64,000 nucleotides of DNA from Coptis chinensis (Eukaryota; Streptophyta; Magnoliopsida; Ranunculales; Ranunculaceae): contig CM027380.1 of the NCBI GenBank assembly GCA_015680905.1, positions 50,132,001-50,196,000 of the forward strand. Reading direction: 5' to 3'. The notes under the pieces were generated by a model, which did not search any database, had not been told where the DNA came from, and saw only the letters and a program-made list of their open reading frames with translations. Numbering within the stretch: position 1 is the first letter of the stretch; the number at the start of each line of letters is the position of its first letter. The translations under genes and the position numbers were made by a program. Below, one piece after another: positions 21,609 through 32,289 of this stretch.

Positions 21609-21753
21609 GTGGTGGTGGTAGCAGCAGAGGACGAAGGCAGAGAAGGGGCAAGGATGTGATGCATCCACTGAAGGCTAGCTTGGAGGATCTTTACAATGGG
21701 ACATCCAAGAAGTTATCACTCTCACGAAATGTCATCTGCTCCAAGTGCAAGGG
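21609..21753 (+). pseudogene. orphan exon of a type-A DnaJ (HSP40) co-chaperone
   Basis: A single exon of 145 bp with acceptor TACTAG and donor GGG|GTGAGT is open throughout. It reads GGGSSRGRRQRRGKDVMHPL and continues with KASLEDLYNGTSKKLSLSRN up to CSKCKG, the first zinc-finger repeat of plant DnaJ type A proteins (cytosolic HSP70 partners). The J-domain exon with its HPD motif is not found upstream. Downstream sequence is replaced by the 33.6-kb retroelement cluster, and I do not see the next DnaJ exon after 55.77 kb. It is a transposed or truncated gene piece, though splice sites and frame are intact. Confidence 0.8.
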
Positions 21754-22187
21754 GTGAGTCCACGATTTCATATGTAGCGAGGAAAGAATTTTATTCTTTG
21801 TTATTTTTTGACATTTTAGCGTTAGTTGGGTGCATTCCTTAAATTATGCTTTTTAGTTTTTTGATAGTGCAACGTTGCATTTCATGCCTCATAAAAAAAA
21901 TGTTTGAGTGTATACGGCCTGATAGAGTTGCATTTTCTTATTACATTGCTTTCGATTACCAACCTATCATTTTTTGTTCCATGCGCATTGCTTTTTTTAT
22001 TGAGCAAGAAAGAAATTATTTTAATGTCTGTACTGAACCTTGCAATAGTTTGAGCTTAACTGTCATGAGAAACATGACTTACACAGAAATTAATCATGTG
22101 TTGATGGTGTTTGAATTGATGTTAAGCATCAAGCTTGGTCTTTGAATTGATGATTTGCACTGTACCATGTGAATAAGGTGGTACTAT

Positions 22188-23514
22188 TGACAACTTTAAT
22201 TTGATAGTGTAAAAATAGTAGCTCTACAATACTAAACTCATGCTATTCAATTTATATAATACTCTCTAAACATGTTGGAAATAGGAGAGTAATCATTTTC
22301 AATCCACTCTTGCTTGTACGTACTTGACACGAATTTAGACTAAACAACTATTCAATAATGAGATACTAATTTATAATATGAAAACAGTAGATAATTATGC
22401 TAAAACAGTAGATTTAATTGAGAAAAAGATATAAAGAGAGGTAATCTACCATGCAATTTGATTGACCATTAGGTTGATTATCGAATTGCCTTTTGATCCC
22501 TAGTGAACACCAAGTCGTCTCGGATCAAGATTTTACTAGCTTGAGAGTTTAGCTCCACCACAAATCTCTTTGGTGGTGGCTCAAAACTTTAGTTCTCTAT
22601 TATGAGCTCTATCTCTAGACACTCATAACGAAGAACTTGAAGTTCTTTATGCAACACAATAAATACTAATGGCTATGCATCCTCAAGTGGCTTCATAAAC
22701 CTCCTCTAATTGAGGTTTAGCCACAATTCATTGGAATCATACTAACTAAACAATTATTATAAGACATAATTGAAAAGACAATAAATTAATTTAAGAACTA
22801 AAGTTTTTATTGATGGAAATGAATGGTGGCTATAAACTAAACTACTTAACCTAACTTAAACTAAACTATTCTAAAGAAAGAGAGAGAGAGAGAACCCTAA
22901 ATTACAACTAAACAAATGGGGAGGAATGAGAGAATAAGTTTATCCCTAACTTTTTTTATACAGGAGAGGGTTAGGGTTACATTTTCGTGCATGGGTTAAA
23001 AAATGGGACTTTGGGCTCACTTTAGAGGCCCAAAGTCCATTAGGTTAAGTCTAAAGAGGCCACAACTGCTGAAAATGACTTTAGTGCTCTTTTTGTCTAC
23101 TTTTATAGCTCTGATTAAAGCTAAAAATAGGTCCATTGGAAATCTTATTCCGAGCCAGTCGTTTTGACATAATGTAGGCCCAATTTTGAGGCTTGAGTCC
23201 AAAGATACACCCATTTGAAGTTCTATTGACTTTTCTGTTCTTTTTCTACTCGAATTGACTTTGACTTCCCAGTTTTGACTAGGCTTGAAAAAGGCTTTTC
23301 TTCATGATTCTTGGGCTTTAAACGTAAAACTTCCTCAGTAATTATCTTGACTCGTTTTCCATACAAAATGACATCTTTAAGCACATAATCAACTTCAAGA
23401 CCTGAAATATACAAAAACACGTAAATAATACTAACTCTTATTTATTATAAACATAATTAGCCTAATTATAATAATATTAAGGGATCTAAACTACACTTTT
23501 GGGTGCTTATAACA
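22188..23514 (-). repeat. 3' LTR of the minus-strand Athila element
   Basis: 1327 bp, starting on the minus strand TGTTATAAGCACCCAAAAG and ending AAAGTTGTCA. It matches 54401-55769, including the CCACCACAAATCTCTTTGGT block near 22553. The short ORFs inside (23017-23420) are LTR sequence. Confidence 0.9.
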
Positions 23515-23535
23515 CCACCCCCAAACAGCGTTTTG
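23515..23535 (-). promoter_or_regulatory. polypurine tract of the minus-strand Athila element
   Basis: Reading the minus strand, AAACGCTGTTTGGGGGTGG directly precedes the 3' LTR. It is preceded by CTCATCTTTGCTTGAGGACA, shared with the element at 9327-16107. Confidence 0.7.
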
Positions 23536-23871
23536 CTTGTCCTCAAGCAAAGATGAGAAATAAAAATAGATAAGTGGCCAAAAATATGTTCCTAACTAAT
23601 TTCATTTCGCAGAGTGTGATTGCATTGACTATATGCAATAAGCCAATAAGACCTTAAATCACTAGGAATTCCCTAGTGGATGAGTTATAGTCTCGTGAGA
23701 GTTTTCCAGAGAAGATACTCACAAACTTTATTTATACTACAACGATTAAGAAATAAAAGTAATTGTCCCCTAATTTTATCTCAGATATCTACACATCTCA
23801 CTAGCATTTAAACAAGGATAATCAATCTAACTCCTAAATTAATGCATGCATAATAATCAAATCATCTTAAA
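23536..23871 (-). other. Athila 3' non-coding region, left of the CACTA insertion
   Basis: The reverse complement matches about 14820-15150 of the element at 9327-16107 (GGAAAACTCTCACGAG, GAATTCCTAGTG). It resumes at 41490 after the CACTA element. Confidence 0.7.
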
Positions 23872-24180
23872 CACTACACCATAATTGTTGATTTGTAACA
23901 GATATACATCCGTTACAAAAATATTAGTAACAATTATCTTGCGTTGACACAAATGCATGACAAATATTAGTAACGAAAATCAGTAAAGCTTAATATCCGT
24001 TACATAATTTAGTCACGGTTTTCAAGTGTTACTAAAATTAATATCAGTAACGGATATATATCCGTTACAATATATTAGTAACACATGCTGATTTCGTTTG
24101 CAACTAATTAATTGTTGGCAATTATCCATTTGTAACGGATATACATCCGTTACTAAATCTAGAAGCATATGAAAAAAAAA
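23872..24180. repeat. CACTA left terminal repeat and subterminal repeat array
   Basis: After CACTACACCA there are repeated GTAACGGATATACATCCGTT-type units, many of them palindromic, and TTAGTAAC strings up to about 24170. They correspond to TAACGGAT and TTACTAAT strings at the other end (41310-41489). Confidence 0.8.
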
Positions 24181-24690
24181 TTTAGGTTCCAATTGTTGTT
24201 TGGTTACCTGCACCTGCTTCTAGCATACATCCTACATACATTACACAACCTCCTGTCCATCCCATTAAAGGCCTAAGAACACACTTGGGTACACAATAAC
24301 AAAAATAGCAACAAAGAATATCACTTAAACCAAACGTATTCCATAATTCATTCATAAAGTCATAAGTCACAAGTCTTAACTCTTAATTACATTTTATTCA
24401 ACAATGAGAAAACAACCAAGAATATAATAACAACTCGTAAAATAAGTTTGTAAACAAAACATATGGATAGAATAAATCCTAGTAGCACGCAAACGAAACA
24501 TTTGACCTTTGATATCATATCGGCGTTCCTCTAGAAATCATGAAAGTCATTGACACCTGCAACCAGTCCAATGACACCAAATAGAAATGATCAATACATA
24601 ATAATGAGTAGAATTTGTCCACGTTAGATTCATAAAAACAAGAACTACATGCACCTTGCAAAGAAAAAGTTAAAGGACTAGTTAGAACAC

Positions 24691-24775
24691 CTTATGTTGC
24701 CTAATTCGACCAACATAGATACTATTTTCAGCAAAGATGAAGATGGAACTGCAATTGCTACCCCTGCTAATCTCC
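24691..24775 (-). pseudogene. exon-like segment inside the CACTA, unrecognised
   Basis: It is bounded on the minus strand by a TTTGACAG acceptor and an ATAAG|GTGTTC donor. Two of the three frames are open (one contains SSSLLKIVSMLVELGNI, another FIFAENSIYVGRIRQHK), so the true frame is uncertain. It is on the same strand as 25567-25667, 26153-26205, 26282-26353 and the ATG8 exons, and may be a captured exon. No family is recognised. Confidence 0.35.
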
Positions 24776-25566
24776 CTGTCAAATCAATGACAACAAAAAC
24801 CCATATTAAAGACCGTTCTAAACCTGCTGACATCTAATAAAGTTTATAAAAACAATTAAGTTAATGTATTTATTGCAAAAAAATCATGTATCCAATGGTA
24901 CTACTAAATTCGGTCTATCAACTATACCTAGTATATAATCAAGTGCATTTGAGTATTTGACAAATAATTTTTGCATGCATTTAGAATTATGTGAGTTTAG
25001 AGCACAATAACAAAATATTAAGATATAGAATGCAAAAGACACTGAAGTTAAGAAGGTATAAAGTAAGTTGCATTGCTTGGCACCAGTTGTCAAAATACTT
25101 GTGAATAATCTTGAAGCAAACAGAAAAACAGACAAGTGAAATAGAAGCTTGTCATTCAAACCATGCCCAACACCTATGACAGAAAACAGACGAGGTACTC
25201 TTAGAGAAAAATTCAATATATGCACAGGTCAGACAAAGATAATAAGAGACAACTTATAAGCCCCCCCCCCAAAAGAAATTAAAATAAACAAGGGAGTATA
25301 TGTACTACTAACACAACCTATGAGGTGTAAAAGAGCCATTTCTTACACTAGGCATAATTACTATGGCATGCTAGTGTAGCCAAAGGTTACATGCATATAT
25401 GTTGGAGAGAGTGTCATGAATCACTTCATATTGATGATACTTTGACGAAGAAAAAAATATAGTCACTAATTCTAAAAATTGAAACGCACATTAAATCAAA
25501 TGTATCGTCACTAACTAAGCCTAAAATTGAAATATAAAACTATACAAATTGATGTCCCATAAATAC

Positions 25567-25667
25567 CTTTATAAAGGGAAAAATCCTTGGATGAAGTCGA
25601 TAAACTCGATTCGAATGTCATCTGTTTCTTTGGTGATGTATGTCTCTATGTTGGCCAACTCCACAAT
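25567..25667 (-). pseudogene. exon-like segment inside the CACTA, unrecognised
   Basis: After an AAACAG acceptor only one frame is open and reads IVELANIETYITKETDDIRI then EFIDFIQGFFPL, followed by TAA just before an AAAG|GTATTT donor. The composition is convincingly protein-like, a helical acidic segment. It is probably one exon of a captured gene shared with the two segments at 26.15-26.35 kb. I do not recognise the protein. Confidence 0.45.
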
Positions 25668-26152
25668 CTGTTTTGAGAAAAAGCAAGTTAGTATAGTCAT
25701 TAGTGTAAGAAAAGTAGCTAGGGAACCTAATATATATTTGTGCATAAGGTTACAAAAGAATTAGGTGTTAATTTGTACATTAACTCTACAAGCTTTACAT
25801 AATCTGTAAGCCTTGGTAGCAACCATTGCTTGTACTTAATTTGGATATACTATTTAACATATGAGTGTTAGTGTGTGTGTCTATAACATCTCTAATTGAT
25901 GTTGATGTTACTCTATTAAGAGGAAACCTCTGTTTATACCTGAATAAAGTAACACTTTATATGAGGGGCACATAAACCACACTCAAAACGGATGGATGGA
26001 TGGATAGAATCAAGTTTAACTATAAGCTCTATTAAAGGGCCAAACTTCCTCTACTTACAATTGATGCTATTGTTTGGGTAGGTGTGTGTCTCTTCTCTAA
26101 ATGTGTGTGTGTGTGTGAGGGGATTGAGAGATGAAAAGAGAAATATTACTAC

Positions 26153-26205
26153 CTTGAGGATGTATGAAAGAGTTATGCTTTTTTCTGGATCAAACCTTCA
26201 TCGTC
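26153..26205 (-). pseudogene. exon-like segment inside the CACTA, unrecognised
   Basis: TTGCAG acceptor and CAAG|GTAGTA donor. One frame reads RFDPEKSITLSYILK after an in-frame TGA near its start. It lies 76 bp from the exon-like piece at 26282-26353, and the order suggests a single captured transcript unit on the minus strand. Confidence 0.4.
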
Positions 26206-26281
26206 CTGCAATTCAATGCTTCTTTAGTGATGTCTGCACTTGACAATGAAGTGGAATCATTACATTACAACAATGACTGAC

Positions 26282-26353
26282 CTGTAATGTAGGCTTTATT
26301 GCATGCAGCTCTGCTTTAACAACTTCTTGAGTCACATTCCGAAGTTTAACCAT
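26282..26353 (-). pseudogene. exon-like segment with possible start codon inside the CACTA
   Basis: Starting from ATG at 26353, 24 codons read MVKLRNVTQEVVKAELHAIK plus PTLQ and end at a CAG|GTCAGT donor. This could be the first coding exon of a captured gene whose further exons are 26153-26205 and 25567-25667. The family is not recognised, and the ATG may equally be internal. Confidence 0.4.
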
Positions 26354-26474
26354 TGTACACTCAAAATACACTCACCAATTGTATGTTATACCCTGAACTG
26401 TTTATCTCAAGCTTACTTTTTAGGTATTAGCTTTTTATGCTCCTATTGTTGATAAGTTAAGAGAAGAACATAAG

Positions 26475-26754
26475 TGTAGTGGCATAATGTGGAAAAGATG
26501 ACTGGGTCAGCGATGCAGGGGATATGATGCAAAATACTAAAGAAAAAGGGAGAGCACTGAATCGTAACCGCGGAACCCTAGACCGTAGACGTGGCACTGG
26601 TACGGACGGGAGGCGAACCGTAAGATGGAAGGACAGATGGACGACTCAAAAAGGAAGGGGGAGATATAAAAGGAACAGTGTGAGAAGAGAAAAAAGAAAA
26701 GAGAAAGGAGAGTGAGAGAGAGGGTGCTAGGTTGAGTTGTTTTGTGCTCATACA
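26475..26754 (+). repeat. 5' LTR of the Tat element
   Basis: It starts TGTAGTGGCATAATGTGG and ends GTGCTCATACA, and contains a GGGAGATATAAAAGGAAC TATA region near 26656. It is nearly identical to 35870-36153. The ORFs at 26524-26805 are LTR sequence. Confidence 0.92.
26660..26668 (+). promoter_or_regulatory. LTR TATA box
   Basis: GATATAAAAG lies in the 5' LTR in the expected promoter position, and the same string is in the 3' LTR at about 36058. It would drive the genomic transcript of the Tat element. Confidence 0.6.
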
Positions 26755-26756
26755 TT

Positions 26757-26774
26757 TGGCGCCGTCTGTGGGGA
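26757..26774 (+). promoter_or_regulatory. primer binding site of the Tat element
   Basis: TGGCGCCGTCTGTGGGGA lies 2 bp after the 5' LTR. This is the conserved primer site of many plant Tat-type elements. I do not name the tRNA from memory. Confidence 0.8.
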
Positions 26775-27176
26775 AGACAAAAAAAAACCAAGAGAGGAAT
26801 GGCACCGAAGAGGAGAGTAGGTAGACCTAATTAAAAAGGTGGCGGTGGAGAACGCAATGCCGGATCTAGCGCCGGATGGTGTGATCGATGGAGAAGGAGA
26901 CCGAAGAGAGGAACGGGAAACAAAAGAAACGAGGCTGATGAGAGAGGAGATCGCGAGGCTGAGGGAAGAGAAGGGAGAGAGAAAGGGCGGAGGATGAGAC
27001 CCAGGAAGAAGGGAATGAGGGATCTGAGGGGGAGAGCTGAGGAAGAGATGGTGGGACCAAATCTGGTGGAAAATTCGGTAGCAGGATTGACTATGGAGCA
27101 AGTCCATGAGATGATAGACAACGATAGGGAAGTTAACCGATGATAAGAGAAGAGTCAAGGAGGAGCGGCCAGTCAG

Positions 27177-28634
27177 GTGGTGGCTGGGTTGAACCACAAC
27201 CCGTTGGCAGATAAAATATGGGCATCAGAGGTTCCGAAGCGGTTCGCTCAGCCTAGATTCGAAAGGTATGATGGTAAGGGAGATCCGGCAGACCACATCT
27301 ATCATTTTCGGCAACAGATGCCTCTGTGGCAGGAGGCGCGATATGGTGGTCTGCGATGCATGATGTTCCCAGCGAGTCTGAAGGGAGGAGCGTCAGATTG
27401 CTATTACAGGTTACCAGTGGGGAGCATAACCAATTTCCAAGAGTTGGAGCAAGCATTTATAGATCACTTCATACACCAGAAGAGGCGGGTGGTAGATATC
27501 GCGACTCTATTCAATGTGAGACAACAGTCCTCAGAGTCAGTTAGAGAGTTTCTATGTCGATTCAAGGCAGAGACATTGAAAGTTGAAAATCTGGATGAAC
27601 GGACTGCAGTGATAGCATTTGAGAGAGGGTTGCGCCCGGGAACAGGAGTACATCAATCTGTGGCGAAGAATGAGATCGCGACCTTACATGAACTTTATCC
27701 GAGGGTGGAGAAATACATAAGGTATGAGGATACAATGCAGAAGGATTCCAAAAAGTCAGGAAAAGCAGTGTTGTCATTGGAAAAAGGAAGGGAGCGTAAG
27801 AGGACGAAGACTGCCGGGAAGGAAGGCGGGGGATACCGCGGAGACCGCACACGGGTAGCAGGAACGCAGAAGGTTGCCCGAAGAGAGTATCGGGAGAGAA
27901 AACTATACAGAGAGACAGAGCAGACACTGCTGAATAAGCCATTGAGCGAGATCTTACCCTTAATCAATAATTTACCGGGGTACGAGGGACCGCGGAGTAC
28001 ACCAATAGAGATACCGAAAAAACCGTTCTGCGATTATCATCAGATGCGGAATCACGAGACTAATGACTGCTACGCCTTGAAATGGTTGGTTCAGAGGATG
28101 GTGGAGAGAGGAGGGATGAGAGAGTTTGTGAGAGGAGAGCAGAATGAGGAACGCATGCCGCCGCGGGGAAGAATATTGGGAACTATCAATGTGATTTACA
28201 GCGGTGAAGTCCTAAGTCACAATGCTCATAGAGACAAGATAAGATGGACGGCGAGCATCCAACAGATCAGTGAGAGGGTGGATAGACCGCGGCAGAATTC
28301 AAGAGCGGCATCAGAGAAGGACAGAATAGTGTTCAGCAGTGCAGATCTCCGTGTAGTGGACTCACCGCATGAAGATGCCCTGGTAATTACAATAGCTATG
28401 GGGAACTACATGGTAAAGAGGGTGATGATTGATTGTGGAAGTGTAATGGATCTTTTATTCAGAGGGGCGTTGGAAGAGATGGGAGTAGATCCTAAGAAGC
28501 TGCGGCCTTCACGGACCAATCTATACGGATTCAATGGAAGTATGACTGAACCCATGGGAGAGCTTTTGTTGCCAGTGACAATAGGGCCGGTGACCATTTT
28601 CACGCGGTTCATGGTGATAGATTCGGTTTCGTAG
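27177..28634 (+). CDS. Tat gag and aspartic protease (485 codons, ends at a premature stop)
   Basis: The first part is a retrotransposon capsid domain (about residues 15-190, with FERYDGKGDPADHIYHFRQQ and LCRFKAETLKVENLDE), which packages the RNA. A basic linker follows (200-260). The nucleocapsid-type motif C-x3-H-x4-H-x4-C (CDYHQMRNHETNDC) is at about 285-298. The protease follows with active-site IDCGSVMDLLF at about 417-427, where Thr or Ser is expected instead of Cys, which probably disables it. The frame stops at TAG (28632-28634) and protease homology continues beyond it (YNAILGRRW), so the stop is a mutation. The leader upstream of 27177 is also partly open but broken. Confidence 0.85.
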   Translation: MVAGLNHNPLADKIWASEVPKRFAQPRFERYDGKGDPADHIYHFRQQMPLWQEARYGGLRCMMFPASLKGGASDCYYRLPVGSITNFQELEQAFIDHFIHQKRRVVDIATLFNVRQQSSESVREFLCRFKAETLKVENLDERTAVIAFERGLRPGTGVHQSVAKNEIATLHELYPRVEKYIRYEDTMQKDSKKSGKAVLSLEKGRERKRTKTAGKEGGGYRGDRTRVAGTQKVARREYRERKLYRETEQTLLNKPLSEILPLINNLPGYEGPRSTPIEIPKKPFCDYHQMRNHETNDCYALKWLVQRMVERGGMREFVRGEQNEERMPPRGRILGTINVIYSGEVLSHNAHRDKIRWTASIQQISERVDRPRQNSRAASEKDRIVFSSADLRVVDSPHEDALVITIAMGNYMVKRVMIDCGSVMDLLFRGALEEMGVDPKKLRPSRTNLYGFNGSMTEPMGELLLPVTIGPVTIFTRFMVIDSVS

Positions 28635-30460
28635 TATAATGCGATTTTAGGGAGGCGATGGATCCATGAGATGAAGGCGGCACCATCCACATACTATCAA
28701 GTGATACGATTTCCATCACCTACCGGCATGTATGAGGTCTACGGTGACCAAGTGACAGCCAAGAATAGTCACTGGGGCACCGTGAAGCGATTGATCCGCG
28801 GACCAGAGGGAGAAGCTTCTAATCCTAGAAAAAGGCGAACATAACAACTACAGTGCGCCTTGGTGGAGGTGGAGGCGGAGACATCAGAGGGACTGAAGAC
28901 GATTGACGAAATCAAAATGGTGAATATTGGGAAAGGAGAAGAGGAGAAGTTCACGACGGTAGGATCTAGCTTGCCAGAAGAATAGAAAGATAAGTTGATA
29001 CAGTTTTTATTTGAGAATAAAGATGTTTTCCCTTGGACAATAGAGGAGGTCATTGGGTTAGATCTGGAGTTTGCGTGTCACCGGTTACACATGAAGGAAA
29101 ACGCCAAACCCGTGAGGCAGAAGTTGCGCGGCATCAGACCTAAATATGCGGAAGGAATCCGCAAAGAAGTCACGAGGTTGAAAGGAGCCGGGATAATCTG
29201 AGAAGTGGAGTTCACCGACTGGTTGTCTAACATAGTCATGGTACCGAAAAAGAATGGCAAGGTTTGAATGTGCGTCGACTTCGCTGATGTGAATCTTGAA
29301 TGTCTGAATGATAGTTACCCGATGCCGCGAGTAGACGAGCTAGTGGATAGGACGACAGGATTCAAAGTATTTTCCTTTATGGATGCATCAATGGGATACA
29401 ACTAGGTAGCGATGTATAAGCCGGATCAGGAGAAGATGACCTTTGTGGTGGAGGGGGGTACATATTGCTATACAAGGATGCCGTTTGGGCTGAAGAATGC
29501 GGGAGCTACCTTCCAATGGCTAGGGGAGAAAATATTCGAAGGCAAGATCCGAAAGAGAATGGAGATTTACATAGATGACATGGTAGAGAAGAGTATGTCA
29601 GAGGAGGAACATATAGAAGGTTTAAGAGAGACGTTTGGAATATTGAGAAGATACAACTTAAAGTTGAACCCAGAGAAGTGCACATTCGGGGTGACAACAG
29701 GAAAATTCCTAGGATATATCGTTACCCAGTGGGGAATTGAAGCTAATCCCGAATAGATAAGATCTTTGGTAGAGATGTCATCACCGCGGAATGTTAAGGA
29801 AGTACAACGGCTAGCCGGAAGGGTCGCAGCTTTGAATAGATTCATCTCCAAGTCATCCGAGAAGTGTTGTTCGCTGTATAGATTGCTAAGAAATACACCT
29901 AATTTTGTATGGACCGCGGAGTGCGAGGAGGCATTTCAGGAGTTGAAAATATATCTAGGCAAAGCGTCTCTCATTGTCGCGCCGAAAAGTAAAGGGAGAA
30001 GTCAGATCAGTATCCGGGGCCACGGAGTATGTTGTTAGTTCAGTACTAGTCCGCCTGGCAGACAAGGTGGAGAAGCCAGTATATTTTCAGAGCAAGACCT
30101 TGTTGGATGCAGAGACCCGATACAGTAGGATCGAGAGGTATGCCTTGGGATTGATTTTCTCAACCTTGAAACTGAGACCCTACTTTGAGGCACATATAGT
30201 GGTGGTGGTGACAAATCTTCCCCTAAAACAAGCTTTGAGGACAGAAAAGTCTGGCCGAATGTTGAAATGGGCGGTGATGTTGAGTTCGTATGAAATACAA
30301 TATCAGGTACGGACCGCGGAAAAGGCACAGGCGGTAGTGGAATTTCTGGCAGAGTTTCCCATGGAGGATCCCACCTGGGGAGAAGAGATGGTCATGGAAC
30401 TAGAGAGAGAGGTAGAGCCAGACTTGTTAGACCCCTGGGTTAAGAGGAACGGATGAAGAG
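28635..30460 (+). pseudogene. Tat reverse transcriptase and first RNase H, broken by stops
   Basis: The same frame continues after the gag-protease stop and is cut by stops near 28842, 28983, 29199, 29266, 29404 and 29754. RT landmarks remain: KNGKV*MCVDFADVN, FSFMDASMGYN, MPFGLKNAGATFQ and the catalytic YIDDM at about 29570. RNase H (29974-30456, after a frameshift near 29990-30030) shows YFQSKTLLDAETRY and LRPYFEAH. The enzyme copies the element RNA inside virus-like particles; this copy cannot. Several stops replace Arg (CGA to TGA) or Gln (CAG to TAG) at conserved positions. Confidence 0.88.
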
Positions 30461-30850
30461 TGTTCGCCGATGGGTCAGCTACGGGTGTATGCAGCGGCAT
30501 AGGGGCATAGGGGTTGTGCTGGTTACACCCGATAATGACAGAATAGAGCAAACTACGAAATTGGGATTTGTGGCATCCAGTAATGAAGCAGAATATGAGG
30601 CAGTAATAGCAGGATTGAAAATGGCCGAGGACTTGGGTGTGAAGGAGCTGACAGTATACTCCATTTCGAATCTAGTCGTGTGCCAGGCGAATGGAGGGTT
30701 CGCCGCACGATGTCCCTGAATGGCAAGATATTTGGAGGTGTTGCGCAAATGGTCTGCCTATTTCACAAATCTTAGGTTCATTCATTTGGGTCGCGGTGAG
30801 AATAGGCATGCCGACGCCCTGGCTTATGTGGCCGCCGCAATCTCAGGGTC
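30453..30850 (+). pseudogene. second (archaeal-type-like) RNase H of the Tat element
   Basis: After the TGA at about 30454 the frame resumes with VFADGSATGV, NEAEYEAVIAGLKMAEDLGV and, past a stop at 30719, MARYLEVLRKW and NRHADALA. This is the additional RNase H domain that distinguishes the Tat lineage. The expected catalytic Asp of the YSDSQLVV motif is Ile (YSISNLVV), so the domain is inactive in this copy. It runs directly into the integrase frame. Confidence 0.8.
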
Positions 30851-32174
30851 AGAGGAAAGAACAATTCAGGTGAGAAGGTTGGAAAGACTAAGCACGGAGG
30901 ATGCAATAGAAATATGTCAGGTCACGGGGGAAGAGGGGAGTTGGATTGATCCTATCACACACTTTTTGGCGGGAAAAGAGGTGGCCGACAAAAAGGAGAG
31001 AAGAAGATGGCAGCAGACTTCTCAGAGATATGTTCTACTCAAGGGGGAGTTGTACCGGAAAAACTTCAATGGACCGCTGTTTAAATGCTTGAGCCCACGA
31101 CTAGCAGCTGAGGTGTTGGCCGAATTGCACGAAGGAGATTGTGGGAGCCATTCAGCAGGGAAAATTACGGCTCATCGGTTGCTGACACAAGGGTATTTCT
31201 GGCCTCACATGAAGAGGGATGCAGTGGAGTTTGCTAAAAGATGCTACAAATGTCAGAGATTCGCCCAACTAATATTCGCCCCAGCGGAACCTTTACACAA
31301 CGTTTTCACACCGTGGTCTTTTGTTATGTGGGCAATGGATATAGTGGGACCGTTGCCCATGGCTAGCGGGAAGCGAAGATTCATGCTCGCAGCCACTGAT
31401 TATTTCACAAAATGGATCAAGGCCGTACCTTTGCAACAGGTGAAGGAAACACAAGTGATCAAGTTCCTGTGGGAGAACATCATCTGCCGATTTGGATTAC
31501 CATATGTCATCATAGTGGACAACGGGACCCAGTTCACCGGAGCAAAAGTGGCTGGCTTCTTGCAAGCGTACGGGGTGAAACAGAGTTTCTCGGCCCCTTA
31601 CAACCCGGAGGGTAACGGACAGGCAGAGTCATCCAACAAAACTATTATGAACAATCTGAAGAAGAAGTTGGAAGATAAAAAGGGGCTTGGGCAGACGAGC
31701 TTGAATCATGTACTCTGGGCCTATCAGACTACACCTCGGTCCTCCACTCAGGAGACCCCGTTCTCTATGGCTTACGGTGTGGAGGCCGTGATACCTTCAG
31801 AAATGGTTGCAGCAACAACGCGGACAAAGGCAGTGGAGGAGGGTTCAAATTGGAGAATATTAGCAGCCAATATGAATTTGGGGGAAGAAAAAAGGGACAC
31901 AGCCAGCATCAAGTTGGAAGAATACAACATAAGGTTACAGAGACAATATAACAAGATGGTCAAGCCGCGACACTTCCAGATAGGCGAGCAGGTCCTCCGT
32001 CGAGTAACTCCTAGCACAAAGAGAGAGAATGATGGGAAATTAGGGCCGAACTGGGAAGGGCCGTATATCGTGGTAGATGTAGGAGGAGCAGGAACCTACA
32101 AATTGCGGACCAAGGAAGGCAAGTTGGTAGAGAAACCATGGAATGTTAGAATGCTCAAAAAGTTTCACACTTAA
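30720..32174 (+). CDS. Tat integrase, open frame
   Basis: 484 codons are intact to TAA. The first 50 residues are the tail of the second RNase H. The zinc-binding HHCC domain spans about residues 135-185 and ends CYKCQ. The catalytic triad is Asp207 (AMDIVGPL), Asp267 (VDNGTQF) and Glu303 (GNGQAESSNK), giving the D-x35-E spacing of active retroviral-type integrases. The C-terminal domain has GPYIVVDVGGAGTYKL and no chromodomain. It would insert the cDNA into chromosomes. This is the best preserved pol domain of the element, but upstream stops mean it could not be made as part of the polyprotein. Confidence 0.9.
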   Translation: MARYLEVLRKWSAYFTNLRFIHLGRGENRHADALAYVAAAISGSEERTIQVRRLERLSTEDAIEICQVTGEEGSWIDPITHFLAGKEVADKKERRRWQQTSQRYVLLKGELYRKNFNGPLFKCLSPRLAAEVLAELHEGDCGSHSAGKITAHRLLTQGYFWPHMKRDAVEFAKRCYKCQRFAQLIFAPAEPLHNVFTPWSFVMWAMDIVGPLPMASGKRRFMLAATDYFTKWIKAVPLQQVKETQVIKFLWENIICRFGLPYVIIVDNGTQFTGAKVAGFLQAYGVKQSFSAPYNPEGNGQAESSNKTIMNNLKKKLEDKKGLGQTSLNHVLWAYQTTPRSSTQETPFSMAYGVEAVIPSEMVAATTRTKAVEEGSNWRILAANMNLGEEKRDTASIKLEEYNIRLQRQYNKMVKPRHFQIGEQVLRRVTPSTKRENDGKLGPNWEGPYIVVDVGGAGTYKLRTKEGKLVEKPWNVRMLKKFHT

Positions 32175-32289
32175 ATGTAACGAAAATCCAGAGCAAAGAT
32201 ATGTAGCTGTATGTAAATATATAATACAACGACACTTTTGAGATGAAATTGTTAGCAGTAATAGTAGAAGAGCTCCAGAATGAACATGG

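Noticed and set aside
26524..27197. Long minus-strand Ser/Pro/Phe-rich frames near the Tat 5' LTR
   Set aside because: They are antisense shadows of purine-rich LTR and gag leader sequence; no motif is conserved.
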